The notes under the pieces are model-generated. The model ran no database searches and was not told the DNA's origin. It worked only from the letters and a program-made list of their open reading frames with translations. The translations under genes were made by a program, and so were the position numbers. From Phymorhynchus buccinoides (Eukaryota; Mollusca; Gastropoda; Neogastropoda; Raphitomidae): a stretch of DNA of 64,000 nt. The stretch is from positions 2,164,301 through 2,228,300 of the forward strand of contig CM065698.1 in the NCBI GenBank assembly GCA_017654935.2, read 5' to 3'. Positions 11,698 to 21,493 of the stretch are shown piece by piece (position 1 is the stretch's first letter; every line of letters begins with the position of its first letter).

Positions 11698-11901
11698 GTT
11701 CTTCTTGTTGATTGGTCCATTACAGTTCGCTTAAAATATTTATAAAAAATTGACCAGACAAGAGCTCTTCCGCAAACGTTTTCTAAAGTGTTTCTTAGGC
11801 CCCGTTTGCCGTAAGAGTTATTCACGCGGCGACCGTTATCTAGAGGCAAGAATAAAGTATAAAATTGCTTGCCTCTGTTTTAGTGCTGTCCATTCATCTG
11901 G

Positions 11902-12051
11902 GACGGTATTCACGTTGAGATAGCATGAGACTTAGCATGATGCTAACTTAGAAGCTCTTCCAATGTCCTATAGGATTTAATAGGACTTTTGGAAGAGCTT
12001 CTAAGTTAGCATCATGCTAAGTCTCATGCTATCTCGACATGAATACCGTCC
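11902..12051. mobile_element. hairpin MITE with about 63-bp arms
   Basis: GACGGTATTCACGTTGAGAT at the left pairs with ATCTCGACATGAATACCGTC at the right, and the complementarity continues inward to TAGAAGCTCTTCCA / TGGAAGAGCTTCTA, leaving only a short loop. CTGG flanks both sides and may be the target duplication. It sits immediately upstream of a LINE-B C-terminal fragment. No ORF. Confidence 0.85.
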
Positions 12052-12458
12052 CTGGTCCTTTCTATTCCTCATACTAACACTAAGACATATGGTGAACGTT
12101 CATTTTCTTTCAGCGCCCCTTCTGTCTGGAACACCCTACCATATGAACTTCGTTCTGCTAAATCTTTCAAAACCGCTCTTAAAACTCACCTCTTCCGGCA
12201 ATACCTCTGATTTCTTCCTTGTCCTGTTTCCTGCCTTAAAACTATGTTCCCCACATTGTGTGTAGGTGTGTGTGTGCGCGCGCGCATGTGTGTGTGTGGG
12301 TGTGTGTGTGCGTGCGTGTTGTGGCTATGTGCTATGTTTGTGATAGTTAATATTGTAGTAGTATATGATCTATGTATTTATTTAAATAATTGTGAAGCGC
12401 CGTGAGCTCAAGAGAGAAAGGGCGCTCTATAAATGTTAGTTATTATTATTATTATAGA
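12052..12458 (+). mobile_element. LINE-B (L2-like) C-terminal fragment and 3' end
   Basis: One frame reads TKTYGERSFSFSAPSVWNTL ... SFKTALKTHLFRQYL and stop near 12210. This closely matches the C-terminus of the intact ORF at 61649-64000 (TKMFGERSFSFSAPSVWNSL). A GT-rich 3' UTR follows, then GCGCTCTATAAATGTTAG and (ATT)n. This C-terminus, GT tract, GCGC-TATAA block and ATT tail recurs in all LINE-B tails here. Confidence 0.85.
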
Positions 12459-12758
12459 AACTCGACCTTGGTAACTTCATTATGTAAATAAAGATAGTAA
12501 CTTACCATGGCCGTACGGAGGGTCGCACTCTTTCTTTTCGCTGCAGTTCTGGCGATTTCTGTAAATGGAACTATTTACATTAGATTTGAATCATTGAGCA
12601 CATGATTTACTCCTGACAAAAGATTAAAATACAACGCTAAAAAAAGAGAGAACTAATGTGTGCGCTACAATTAAGACTTATAGCGCACACATGCTGAAAT
12701 TGTCCAACACTAATGCGATGAAGTACGTTTTCAAAGAGGTGTGTGAGTGTGGGCAAAA

Positions 12759-12768
<10 letters not shown>
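12459..12768. other. unannotated stretch
   Basis: No feature recognised. Confidence 0.5.

Positions 12769-12850
<82 letters not shown>
12769..12850. repeat. (GA)n microsatellite
   Basis: About 40 GA dinucleotides preceded by a short GT run. It adjoins the tail of the minus-strand LINE-E. Confidence 0.97.
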
Positions 12851-12853
<3 letters not shown>

Positions 12854-13745
12854 CTTGAAAACTTGAACTTTATTTTTCAAGGATAAAGATTTTAGGCAAC
12901 GCCTAGTCTTCCAATCTGTTCTTGGTACATATACGAACATAGAATACAAACACGGCAAGGCATGATATTACACATACAGATTTGAACATAAAGGTAGCAC
13001 CTTTGTACATATACGAACATAGAATACAAACATATGGCAAGGCATAAAATTACACATACATAATTGAACATAAAGGTAGCAAAGCAGGTATTATGATAAA
13101 GACAGGTTGAAATACGAATTTATAGAGTTACGTACGCACAGGTATAATTGATAATACTTGTGCGGGCATACATGCGTGTAACCATACACGCACACACCTG
13201 CACGTGCGCGCGGCACACGCAAGAATACATGCACATACACACAGATATATGTTGAAGCACGTATAAAAGAACTATACATTTTAGAACAGGGCAAACTAAT
13301 GCAGCCTATGGTATGAAACCGGTAGCAATTAGCAATAAAGTGCGGACAATTTAAACATTGATTTTAGCACATTGTTGGAGAATAGTAAACAAACAGAGTG
13401 ATGTGAAATACATGACATCGTAATTAGCAATATAGCGTATCGGGATATATGAAGAAAAGAAGAGGAAAAAAAAAAATCATGGAGGGTCGAATGTAAGCGT
13501 CTCTCGGAGACTCGTTTTGAAGGTTGAGATAGAGGAGCATAATCTAATGTCGGACTGAAGGGAATTCTATATGGAGGAACCGGAGAAAGTAAAACTTGAC
13601 TTAAATATTTATCTATTCTTGTGTGTGGTAGAATATAGTTACTTGAACCATAGCGATGTGAGGCTTGTGTAAGTAGATTTTTCAGGTATTGTGGAGCTAA
13701 GTCATAGTGTACTTTGTACATGAGAATGGCTTTATTATAGCTAAG
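12851..13745 (-). mobile_element. LINE-E C-terminal fragment and 3' UTR
   Basis: On the minus strand a frame reads YNKAILMYKVHYDLAPQYL ... ASHRYGSSNYILP, the usual C-terminal block of reverse-transcriptase ORFs. It then shifts frame to IWNSLQSDI- and SLRDAYI-like text. The 3' UTR holds a 77-80-bp tandem duplication (12926-13081, GTACATATACGAACATAGAA) and ends AAGTTCAAGTTTTCAAG. Decayed and 5'-truncated. Confidence 0.7.
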
Positions 13746-13773
13746 CTGTGATTGCAGTGGAAGTATGGAAGAC

Positions 13774-13774
13774 A

Positions 13775-13857
<83 letters not shown>
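13774..13857. repeat. (GA)n microsatellite
   Basis: Simple repeat with one CA interruption. Confidence 0.95.
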
Positions 13858-13859
<2 letters not shown>

Positions 13860-13865
13860 TTGTTT

Positions 13866-14166
13866 GTTGTTTTTGTATCCTGGCTAAAAGACTCCAGGGA
13901 TCATCCAAACAGCCAAAACACTTGAACACTATGGTACAAATTGATCAGCTAGGGATGAGAACATAACGTGTGTGACCATTTTTGATTACCCCGCCACGTG
14001 AGCAGCCAGACTCCGACTTCGGGGGATTTTGGAGATTGATGATGTTATGCTAGGAGCTTGTCATGGCTTAAGACAATCCCTGCATAAATATGCAGAGTAT
14101 AACAACATTTTGATGTAGCCTTGGTGTTCTAGCCTATGTCAATTGGTCTGGCACAGCCTTAAGCCA
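13866..14166 (-). repeat. interspersed repeat family G, complete minus copy
   Basis: Reads on the minus strand CCTTGGCTTAAGGCTGTG ... TAGAACACCAAGGCTACATC ... GACAAGCTCCTAGCATAACA ... GTGGCGGGGTAATCAAAA ... GGAGTCTTTTAGCCAGG. Other copies: 60315-60595 (complete, +), 26648-26885, 31316-31446 and 27601-27660 (partial). The ends are weak inverted repeats. No coding capacity. Confidence 0.8.
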
Positions 14167-14171
14167 AGGGG

Positions 14172-14278
14172 AGAGAGAGAGAGTGTGTGTGTGTGTGTGT
14201 GTGTGTGCATAAGTGTGTGCTTGAGTGTGCAAGTGTGTATGTGTGTCAGCAAGTGCATTTGTGATTTTGATGAAATGT

Positions 14279-14311
<33 letters not shown>

Positions 14312-14355
14312 ATGTTTGTGTGTGTGTGCGTGTATGTGTGTGTGTATGTGCGTGC
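14172..14355. repeat. (GT)n-rich microsatellite
   Basis: Interrupted GT repeats. Cys-Val and His-Thr ORFs here are artefacts. Confidence 0.95.
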
Positions 14356-14512
14356 ATGCGCACATTCACTTGCGTGCATGACAGTTTTTAATTATTTTCA
14401 TATGCCCACGCTGTGTTGTACACAATGTGCCAACACAAAATTACAAATACATAAATGAATAATAAGCTCCAGTTTGTGAGGGCATTAGCAAGTCAGTTCT
14501 TTGCATTCTAAC

Positions 14513-14866
14513 TACAGGGGAACCTCTCTTATTTTAGGAACATTTTCAGCTAATAACCTTTTTGGAATACTAACCCTAGCCCTAAACCTAACCCTACCCC
14601 CCACTATGTACTGCAGTACACCGTGATTTGTCACAGTTGTGGTTCGTTGCGTTTTTCCGTCTTATAGGGTGGGGGGTAGGGTTAGGGCTAGGGTTAGGGA
14701 TAGGGTTAGTATTCCAAAAAGGTTATTAGCTAAAAATGTTCCTAAAATACAGCTTTATGTATGGTAAGAAAGGCAATAACGGAAAAATTGAATTAACCGA
14801 GATAGGTAGGGGGGGTGGCACATCTTGACCTTTACCGGGAGGTCTTATAAGGGAGGTTCCACTGTA
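14513..14866. mobile_element. MITE-1, copy 2, carrying a nested element
   Basis: Left end TACAGGGGAACCTCTCTTA, right end GGAGGTCTTATAAGGGAGGT then TCCACTGTA. At 354 bp it is twice the usual 178 bp because a second hairpin element (14532-14747) sits inside it. Confidence 0.8.
14532..14747. mobile_element. TA-flanked hairpin element with telomere-like arms
   Basis: Left arm TTTTAGGAACATTTTCAGCT, then AATAACCTTTTTGGAATACT, then (CCCTAA)-like repeats. The right arm is the complement, ending AAAATGTTCCTAAAA. TA flanks both ends. The arms contain several TTAGGG-like units; a loop of about 65 bp contains TGTACTGCAGTACA. The right arm has about one more telomere-like unit than the left. No ORF. Confidence 0.85.
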
Positions 14867-14869
14867 TTA

Positions 14870-15956
14870 CTTGTGTGTTATTTTGGTATGGTTTCAGATG
14901 CATAGAATAAAAATCGATAGGCTTAGGCAAACAATGCATATAATTAAAGTGTTCAACAGCTTGTTGCTATGCGTCACAGCTTGCGACAGGGAGGTAGGCT
15001 TGAAAGCACAATGCTGTTTCATAAAGTTGCCCATTCTCACTCCCAGTGGTCAAGTATAGGAACATTTCAAATTTTCTTTGTTTTTGCATTATGTAAAATG
15101 TACCAATGTGTTTCTGTAAAATGTACCAATGTGTTTCTGTAAAATGTACCAATGTGTTTCTGTAAAATGTACCAATGTGTTTCTGTAAAATGTACCAATG
15201 TGGGTTTTTTTTCCATTTTACAAATTTCATGAAGACAAAGACACACACATACCTACACATACAGTGACATAATAGTTATAAGAAAAATTATCACTACAGT
15301 AGAAATTCCATCTCTATCATCTCTATCATAACTGTCACCAATATAATTGATAACACCAACCATAAATCAAGGGTGAGCACAGGGGGTAAAAGTATAAGTG
15401 GGCAAAGGTACATAGAGTTATAAATCATCAAAATTTCAAAGTTTAGGCTCCCCCCAAGAAGAGCAAAAAGTATACACAGTGACACCCACCCACCCCTACA
15501 CACACACAATCAGTACCATGCATATACACTCATGAATACTACATTATCTTCTAAGCTAGATCCCTCCCTCCCAAACCCTATCCTTAGGTGAGGTACATAT
15601 ATAGGGTTACTCAGCTGAAAAGAAAAGAGGAAAAAAAGGGGGGAAAAGTCAACTAGTACTAGCAGTAGAATATTAATGATTATGCATTTATATTGACAAA
15701 ACATTAGACCTGTGCTGGCTACAACCTATTGAGAGAAAGAACAAAAGAAGCCCCCAAAACATAATAATGAGCAGCATCTTACTTAACACCAAATCAACAT
15801 TACACATAAAAAGGATTACACAAATATTGAAATAAATCATGTCAATTTTGCAAAAGCAGGAGAAAAGAAAATGGTGAATTTATGAAATTACTTCAAGATA
15901 TGGAAACCAATTTTCTTCAAACCGTCTTGCAGAATAGATGAGTATTTTTCTATATT
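14870..15956. other. unannotated AT-rich stretch
   Basis: No gene recognised apart from the short tandem repeat at 15092-15202. Confidence 0.5.
15092..15202. repeat. 23-bp tandem repeat
   Basis: About five copies of TGTAAAATGTACCAATGTG plus TTTC. Confidence 0.95.
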
Positions 15957-16860
15957 GTGTCTGAGGGCTTACAAAGCAAAACGCCTGAGCTTCAGAACTT
16001 CCTGAGGAGACATAAAGGCGACATCATCTGTATACAGGACACCCACCAAACGGATGCTCACCAATGTTTCCTCAGGGGTTATGAGCTCTTTAGACATGAC
16101 AGAAAGCACCGACACAGGGCGGAATACATTACCAGCAGTGGAGGTAGCCAGATCCAGTGGTGATACAGAGTTCCTGGCTGTCAAACTCATGCTGCCACAG
16201 AAGGACATCACTGTGATCAACTGCTACTGCCCTCCTAACAGAGACCTCAGGCTTCACAGCATTCCACTTACAGACCAAGGGCTCCTGGTGATGGGAGACT
16301 TCAATGGACACTCTCCAAGCTGGGGTTATCAAGATCTGGACAGCTGAGGAGAACAGATTGAAGACTGGATGGTTGACAATAATCTGGTCCTTATCAATAA
16401 GCCAGACGATAAACCCACCTGTCTGTCCAGAGCTTGGAAAACAACTAGTACTCCAGACCTGTCATATAAGGAGGCAAAAACCATTCTGCGCGCCAGGTTC
16501 CATGAGTCTTGGAGGGGACGACTAGGGATTGATAAAGACAATCTACAGGGCCTCAGTCGTCAGCACCAGGTGATATTGTTTAGACTGAAAACAAGCCATT
16601 GCCAACTCTTGTCACATCTCCACATGATAAACCTGTCACACTGTGACACACAAGTGAGTGCCCCTGTGGCACTGGCATCCAGACTCCTGAGCATATCCTC
16701 CAGGACTGTCCTACTTACCAAGACATTCAGTGTCAAACCTGGCCGGTGAGAGTGGAGCTCCAGGAGAAGCTGCTGGGGAACAACAAAGGCGCTAAGAAAG
16801 ACAGCCATCGGGACTGGACTAAAGATTTGAACATGGCCAATGGGAACGCAGAAGAAAAAT
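15957..16860 (+). pseudogene. LINE-D with reverse transcriptase deleted: endonuclease joined to C-terminal tail
   Basis: The 5' half encodes an APE-type endonuclease: LQNFLRRHKGDIICIQDTHQ, then in another frame ITVINCYCPPNRD and LLVMGDFNGHSPSWGY, then DWMVDNNLVLINKP. Near 16465 the frame jumps straight to LSRQHQVILFRLKTSHCQLL and, after a frameshift, a Cys/His motif CPCGTGIQTPEHILQDCPTY of the kind found at the C-terminus of LINEs carrying an RNase H. The whole reverse-transcriptase palm is absent. The reading ends ...MANGNAEEK with a stop near 16861. Non-functional deletion derivative. Confidence 0.8.
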
Positions 16861-16903
16861 AATACAAATAGTTCCTCTACCTTCTGGAAGTTTTTTTATT
16901 CTG

Positions 16904-17023
16904 ATCGCTTCTCGGCCTTTTGGCTAAGACAGTGATTCAGGAAAATAAATTTTTGTTTATACCCTGGTTGGTTTGTTCAGCCCGTCGTACATGGCGAAAG
17001 CCGATACGCGACGTTAAACTGAA
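16904..17023 (+). mobile_element. short retro-insert headed by the 5' end of U2 snRNA
   Basis: ATCGCTTCTCGGCCTTTTGG followed by CTAAGA (16904-16929) is identical to the first 26 nt of the conserved animal U2 snRNA. The next bases are U2-like only weakly. The insert continues for about 95 bp and ends near GCGACGTTAAACTGAA. It lies inside the LINE-D 3' UTR, and CTTCTGGAAGTTTT precedes it while CTTCCTGGAAGTTTT follows it, as expected of a target-site duplication. Inference: a U2-headed SINE or a template-switch chimera. It is not a functional U2 gene, because the Sm site and stems are missing. Confidence 0.75.
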
Positions 17024-17130
17024 CTTCCTGGAAGTTTTGTGTTTGGTCTAACCATATTTGTTTTCAAAGGTGCATAACAGAGAATAACGCATCTGCGCTC
17101 ATGAATTGACAGGAAACCGAGCAAGCAATG
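17024..17130 (+). mobile_element. LINE-D 3' end, continuing after the U2 insert
   Basis: GTCTAACCATATTTGTTTTC and GCATCTGCGCTCATGAATTG align with the complement of 2309-2400 (GCCTAACTATGTTTTAG, ACATCTACGCTCATAATTG), so the host LINE resumes here. Confidence 0.6.
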
Positions 17131-17152
17131 ATGAAGTGTGTGCTGTCTACTA

Positions 17153-17153
<1 letters not shown>

Positions 17154-17194
<41 letters not shown>
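17154..17194. repeat. (GT)n microsatellite
   Basis: Simple repeat. Confidence 0.95.
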
Positions 17195-17195
<1 letters not shown>

Positions 17196-17361
17196 TAACA
17201 TACTATAACGTAAAATAAATGCTCCTCCCACTTTTCACAACATTTAGGCCCTTACTTTTCTCAAAGTGACAAAACCCAAGTCTGTGCGGAGCTTACAATT
17301 GCTGTCATGAAATCCCGAGCGGAGCACGGGTTTTGCTAAATTCAATAATGAACATCTAACC

Positions 17362-17435
17362 AGTTCTTCTTCTTCTTCTTCTTCGATCGCTCGGACAGGT
17401 TATGAACGCAGATGCTTCATGCTGTCATGCGGAGC
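17362..17435 (-). mobile_element. LINE-D tail fragment
   Basis: (CTT)n followed by CGATCGCTCGGACAGGTTAT and GAACGCAGATGCTTCATGCT, matching the terminal 70 bp of the copy at 2309. Read on the minus strand it ends in (GAA)n. Confidence 0.6.
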
Positions 17436-17573
17436 ACGGGTTTATCTAGTTTAAGAATATTACTTTCGATTTCGAAGTTACCCAGGATAAACAATCAGAT
17501 ACAAAATGTTTTCAATCATTTTTGGCTCACGTCGTTTTTTAAAACAAAGTGAGTCTATAGTATCGTACATGTT

Positions 17574-17580
17574 CGGTTGT

Positions 17581-17645
<65 letters not shown>
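17574..17645. repeat. (GT)n microsatellite
   Basis: About 35 GT units. Confidence 0.97.
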
Positions 17646-17654
17646 GCGTCCGTG

Positions 17655-17995
17655 GCCCCGACCTTTAACCTTAACTCAAACCTTAACGTTGTCATTTTCT
17701 CTAAACATAAAAGGCGTTAGAGGGTTAAAGTTAGCAGGATACTTGATTTTGACGTGAGTCTGCAAGTCATGACGATCAAAGCAGTCAGATACATTGATAA
17801 AGAACAAAATAAAGATAATCATTTGTTGCAGAGATTACTGTTGTGCAACCTTTAACCTTGACTCAGTCACACTCTTCAAACTAAAGAAGACTCTCACTCT
17901 CCACTGAAACTTTAACGTTGTCATTTTCTCCAAAAAACATAACATGTTAGAGGGTTAAAGTTAGCAGGATACTTGATTTTGACGTGAGCCTTCAA
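17655..17995. repeat. about 110-bp duplicated segment
   Basis: ACGTTGTCATTTTCTC ... GTTAGAGGGTTAAAGTTAGC ... AGGATACTTGATTTTGACGT occurs at 17683-17755 and again at 17911-17988, with CCTTTAACCTT before both. Function unknown. Confidence 0.85.
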
Positions 17996-18157
17996 AAACA
18001 AAAACGGTAGGGGGGGGGGGGGGTAGTGCTTTTTAGTCAGGGAGCTTCAGCACCTTCGAAACTTAAAAAGTTGTTTTTGAAGATGACTCGTGCTACAGCA
18101 TGACAAAAACCAAGCCATCAGTAGGCCTACGTTGAAAGCGTTCACCACAATTACTGG

Positions 18158-18478
18158 GAGCTGCTGTGGCGCAGTTGGTAAGAGTCGCTGGCTCGTAATC
18201 CATCAAGTTTGTGAGTGTGGGTTCGAATCCAGCTGGGGCCACAGTGGTGTGTCCTTGGGAAAGGCACTTTACTCCCATTTTCCTCACTCCACCCAGGTGT
18301 AAAATGGGTACCTGACGTCAGTTGGGGAAAAAGTCCTTCGGATGAGACTTACAACTGAGGTCCCGTGTGCGAACGCATGTACAGATCTCTTGCGCACACG
18401 TTACAGCCCATTCCACTAATCGGTAGGAGACAGGGGCAGGATAAACATCCCCAATAGGAAGAAGAAGAAGAGATTGCT
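18158..18478 (+). mobile_element. tRNA-headed SINE, copy S2 (full length)
   Basis: Head GCTGTGGCGCAGTTGGTAAG (A-box region) and GTGGGTTCGAATCCAGC (B-box region). Core TTGGGAAAGGCACTTTACTC and CACCCAGGTGTAAAATGGGT. Then GTCCTTCGGATGAGAC, GAGGTCCCGTGTGCGAACGC and a (GAA)n tail. The central block resembles conserved core domains of animal SINE superfamilies, but I cannot say which. The pol III boxes are intact by eye. Confidence 0.9.
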
Positions 18479-18806
18479 TCATGGCGGACTCGCATGTCTC
18501 GAGGGTTAGCTTGTGTGTGTGCATGCGCCCTATGTGTGTGAGAGAGAGGTCATTTGAACTTTTTATTCTGTTAGGCTCGACATAATTCAGTTCCACTACT
18601 AGTCTATTATCACTCACACACCCTACACAAATTTGTTGTTGAATTATTTTAGCTTATACCACATCCTGAATTTGACGCATAAAACTGAAACTCAGACAGA
18701 GAGTGTGGAAACAATACTAACTAGGCCTACATCTTATATTTAGTTATAAGCCTACTGCTAGGCCTAAGCAAAAGTAGGCCTAACTATAGGCCATACATTC
18801 CTTTCC

Positions 18807-18845
<39 letters not shown>

Positions 18846-19361
18846 ACTGCCTCTAACACATAGGCTAGGCCAAGCAGTCTCTGTCCATCCATCGACGTCT
18901 CGCGCACCGGTTGCTTTCCTTTGCATCGCGTGGAAGAAGGTATAGCGCATGCACACATGTCAGCATTATCGGGGGATTTCAAAGTACTTAGTTCCGATAC
19001 AATGTATGAAATCAAAGGTGACGTCTGACCTGTGAATAGAGGTCAAACGTCTGACGTAATCAACATAGCCGCTATTAATTACTCCCCTGGGCATTAAACA
19101 GTTGTGTATGACTTTAAACTCGTCTAGTTCCCTCTACCACACTCGTCTAGTTCCCTCTCTTCTCCCCATAATATCTCATCAGTTCACTTTTTACAGTATC
19201 CTTGCTGAACTTATTTGCTTTCTTTTTCATACTAACCCCTAAAGTGCAGCAGAATCTTCAACGTGATGAAGTTGGCTGCCTATGGTGAAGAAGAAGAAGA
19301 CAAGGAAAGATCAACGACTCACTCTGTTTTTTAAGAGGGAACACAACCGATCCCAGGGATC
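18479..19361. other. stretch without a recognised gene
   Basis: Contains a (CA)n tract (18808-18845) and several TAGGCCTA motifs near 18720-18790. No ORF with recognisable features. Confidence 0.5.
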
Positions 19362-19563
19362 GGGTCTTTTTTGCTAGAAAATATCTGCCTCCTTCAAAAA
19401 TAATCCAAAATGGGGTCTTAATTAAGGGAGGGGTCTTGTATTTTTTATTACAAAGGAGGTAATTTTAATAGTTAGAAAGAAGGGCAATATTTCAGAAGTT
19501 AAGTAGGTCATATGTGGGAAGGAGTCTTATAATGGGAAATGTTATAAAGGAGGTTCTATTGTA
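19362..19563. mobile_element. MITE-1, copy 3 (diverged)
   Basis: Interior AATAATCCAAAATGGGGTCT, GGAGGTAATTTTAATAGTTA and GGAGTCTTATAATGGG match MITE-1. The right end is GGAGGTTCTATTGTA; the left end is degraded. Confidence 0.8.
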
Positions 19564-19701
19564 CTTAATTGTACATTTGTTAATGGTTTAGGCTTTAATT
19601 ATTAAACAGTTTGTTTGGTTTTTAATAAGTAAAGTTTAACTCTACTAGAGTTTAAGTCTACTGTAGTGTTAAACATAAATTTCATCATATTTTGTTTACA
19701 G

Positions 19702-19813
19702 TATGGGTGACTGGGGAGCTCTGACTGGAGGTGGGACATCAGTGCGACTGGGACTCTATGAGGCTTCAGGAGACAGCTGTATGCTGTAGATCCAGCGATT
19801 CTCATTTGGTTAG
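19702..19813 (+). other. candidate orphan exon
   Basis: A good acceptor (CATATTTTGTTTACAG) and donor (TTAG|GTGAGTGAG) bound 112 bp. The longest frame starts MGDWGALTGGG and stops after 28 residues, and the other + frames stop at once, so an internal coding exon is unlikely. A non-coding or 5' UTR exon, or chance, are the options. Confidence 0.25.
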
Positions 19814-20164
19814 GTGAGTGAGCACTAACATTTGCACGCACAGGGTTCTGTTAACTGAACATTCTGTGCTTGACTGGTAAACAAAAATGGGCCAAAAAAA
19901 TTGAAACTGTCCGTTACCGGGATGGACAATATCAGGAAAGGGTGGGAGAGTGAGTTCACCAAAGCAACATTAGGCCTAGCCTGCTCTACTTAGGCCTGGT
20001 TATTTTTATTATTTTTGCTCCAAGTCCATTTTTTACCCTTACACCTTTTCCTCCAATCCCTACTCTATTATTTTAAAAGTAAAAGCCCATTGTGATGATA
20101 GCTTAAAGGGATGGGAGTATACCTAGGACGTGGTGTTAATTAGTGAGATGACCTTTGGCTCCCA

Positions 20165-20245
20165 TTACCCAATTCCTGTAGTGTTAAGGGTAACACGCTG
20201 TCTGAATTTCAGACAGAGATCTAGGTTCAAATCCTGGCAGGAATC
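20165..20245 (+). other. tRNA-like segment, possibly a SINE head
   Basis: TAAGGGTAACACGCTG and GGTTCAAATCCTGG have the spacing and sequence of pol III A and B boxes, with a CTGAATTTCAG stem-loop between. It does not fold into a convincing tRNA by eye, so a SINE head is more likely than a tRNA gene. Confidence 0.4.
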
Positions 20246-21224
20246 ATAAGAGCCTGGTTATCTCACTTTTCTTTCTACTCCCAATTCCATACCTAACTTT
20301 CTCTGACACTCATATTCTTCACTGCCATTAAAAAGCATTTTAAGTTCCTCTCGTCTTTCCACTCTTTTGTTTCCCCACAAACATTACCTATGGTTAGTTG
20401 TTGTCGAAGGGGGGTGGGGGTCGGGTGGGGGGTGGAGAGGGAGAATTTTAAAAAAAAATGCTGACTGCTGTTGAGATAGCCTCTCGCAGAGACTCTTTTT
20501 GTGCAATAAACAGAATCACTTCTTATGTTATATTTTTCTTAGTATGCAGGATTTTATTGATGTCCTAATTTGAGCAAGTCATATATCCTGTAACATTCCA
20601 GTGTTAGTATAACTGCATTAACAGTATATCTATTCTAACCAAACCAACATAATAATAAATAGTATGCGTAATTAACGCTAACTGCATTAACATTATATAT
20701 TCTAACCAATGCCAACATAATAATAAATAGTAATACAAATAGTATTCACCTTTACATAAAATTAAGACAGAATGTATGCATTACACTGATAGTCTGAACC
20801 TTGATTTAAATTTTCAATTCACAAACTTTTATAGGGAACCATTGGAAATCTTCATTGTACTATTACTAAACTGATTGGAAAACACAAATTACTCTCATTG
20901 GATTTGCATAGCTACATTAGTGACATTGACACTTCTACATTCTCTATAGATAGTAATCAAAATTAGACGTGAGCCTTGAAGGCTTCGCCTCTTGTAAAAA
21001 AGCTGATTTCAACATAGTTCAAACGGTTTTAAACAGATTCTAATTAAGTTTGTTGATTACTTTTAGGACCTTTCATTTAATGTTAAATATAATGGAGATT
21101 GTCATTTAGACACATAATTTTTTTTATGCTTTTGCCAAACAGGTTCGTAACTTTGACAATTAGCGATTCTTTAAGTTTATATGTACCATGTAGAAACAAT
21201 TGAAAGTTCAACAAAATAAACACC
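20246..21224. other. stretch without a recognised gene
   Basis: AT-rich. A block of about 65 bp (CTGCATTAACA ... CAACATAATAATAAATAGTA) is tandemly duplicated at 20612-20737. Nothing else recognised. Confidence 0.5.
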
Positions 21225-21435
21225 ATGCCACCCTATGTCTGGCCATGGCCAGGGGATTGGTGTCAACAGGGGATTACAGGCAGATATTACATTGCACTAA
21301 GTCTTGTACTAGCCCCCCCCCCCCCCCCCCCCCGTTCAACAAATGAAAGAACAGCAAAAAACAAACTTCATGTCACCCCCTGCGTCAGCAGGGGATTACA
21401 GGCAGAAGGTACATTTCACTTGTACTATGGAAAGA

Positions 21436-21490
<55 letters not shown>
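21225..21490. repeat. local duplication with poly-C and (TC)n tracts
   Basis: CAGGGGATTACAGGCAGA occurs at about 21268 and 21390 in a partly duplicated segment. Poly-C is at 21313-21333 and (TC)n at 21438-21490. ORFs across it are artefacts. Confidence 0.8.

Positions 21491-21493
<3 letters not shown>

Noticed and set aside
16904..16929. A functional U2 snRNA gene
   Set aside because: Only the first 26 nt are present; the branch-point recognition region, Sm site and 3' stem-loops are absent.
18158..18250. A tRNA gene at the head of SINE S2 (and those of S1, S3, S5)
   Set aside because: Pol III boxes are present but cloverleaf pairing is poor and each is followed by the shared SINE body, so these are SINE heads.
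19703..19789. Connexin-like start MGDW
   Set aside because: Similarity ends after four residues, a stop follows after 28 codons, and connexins are not expected in this type of animal.
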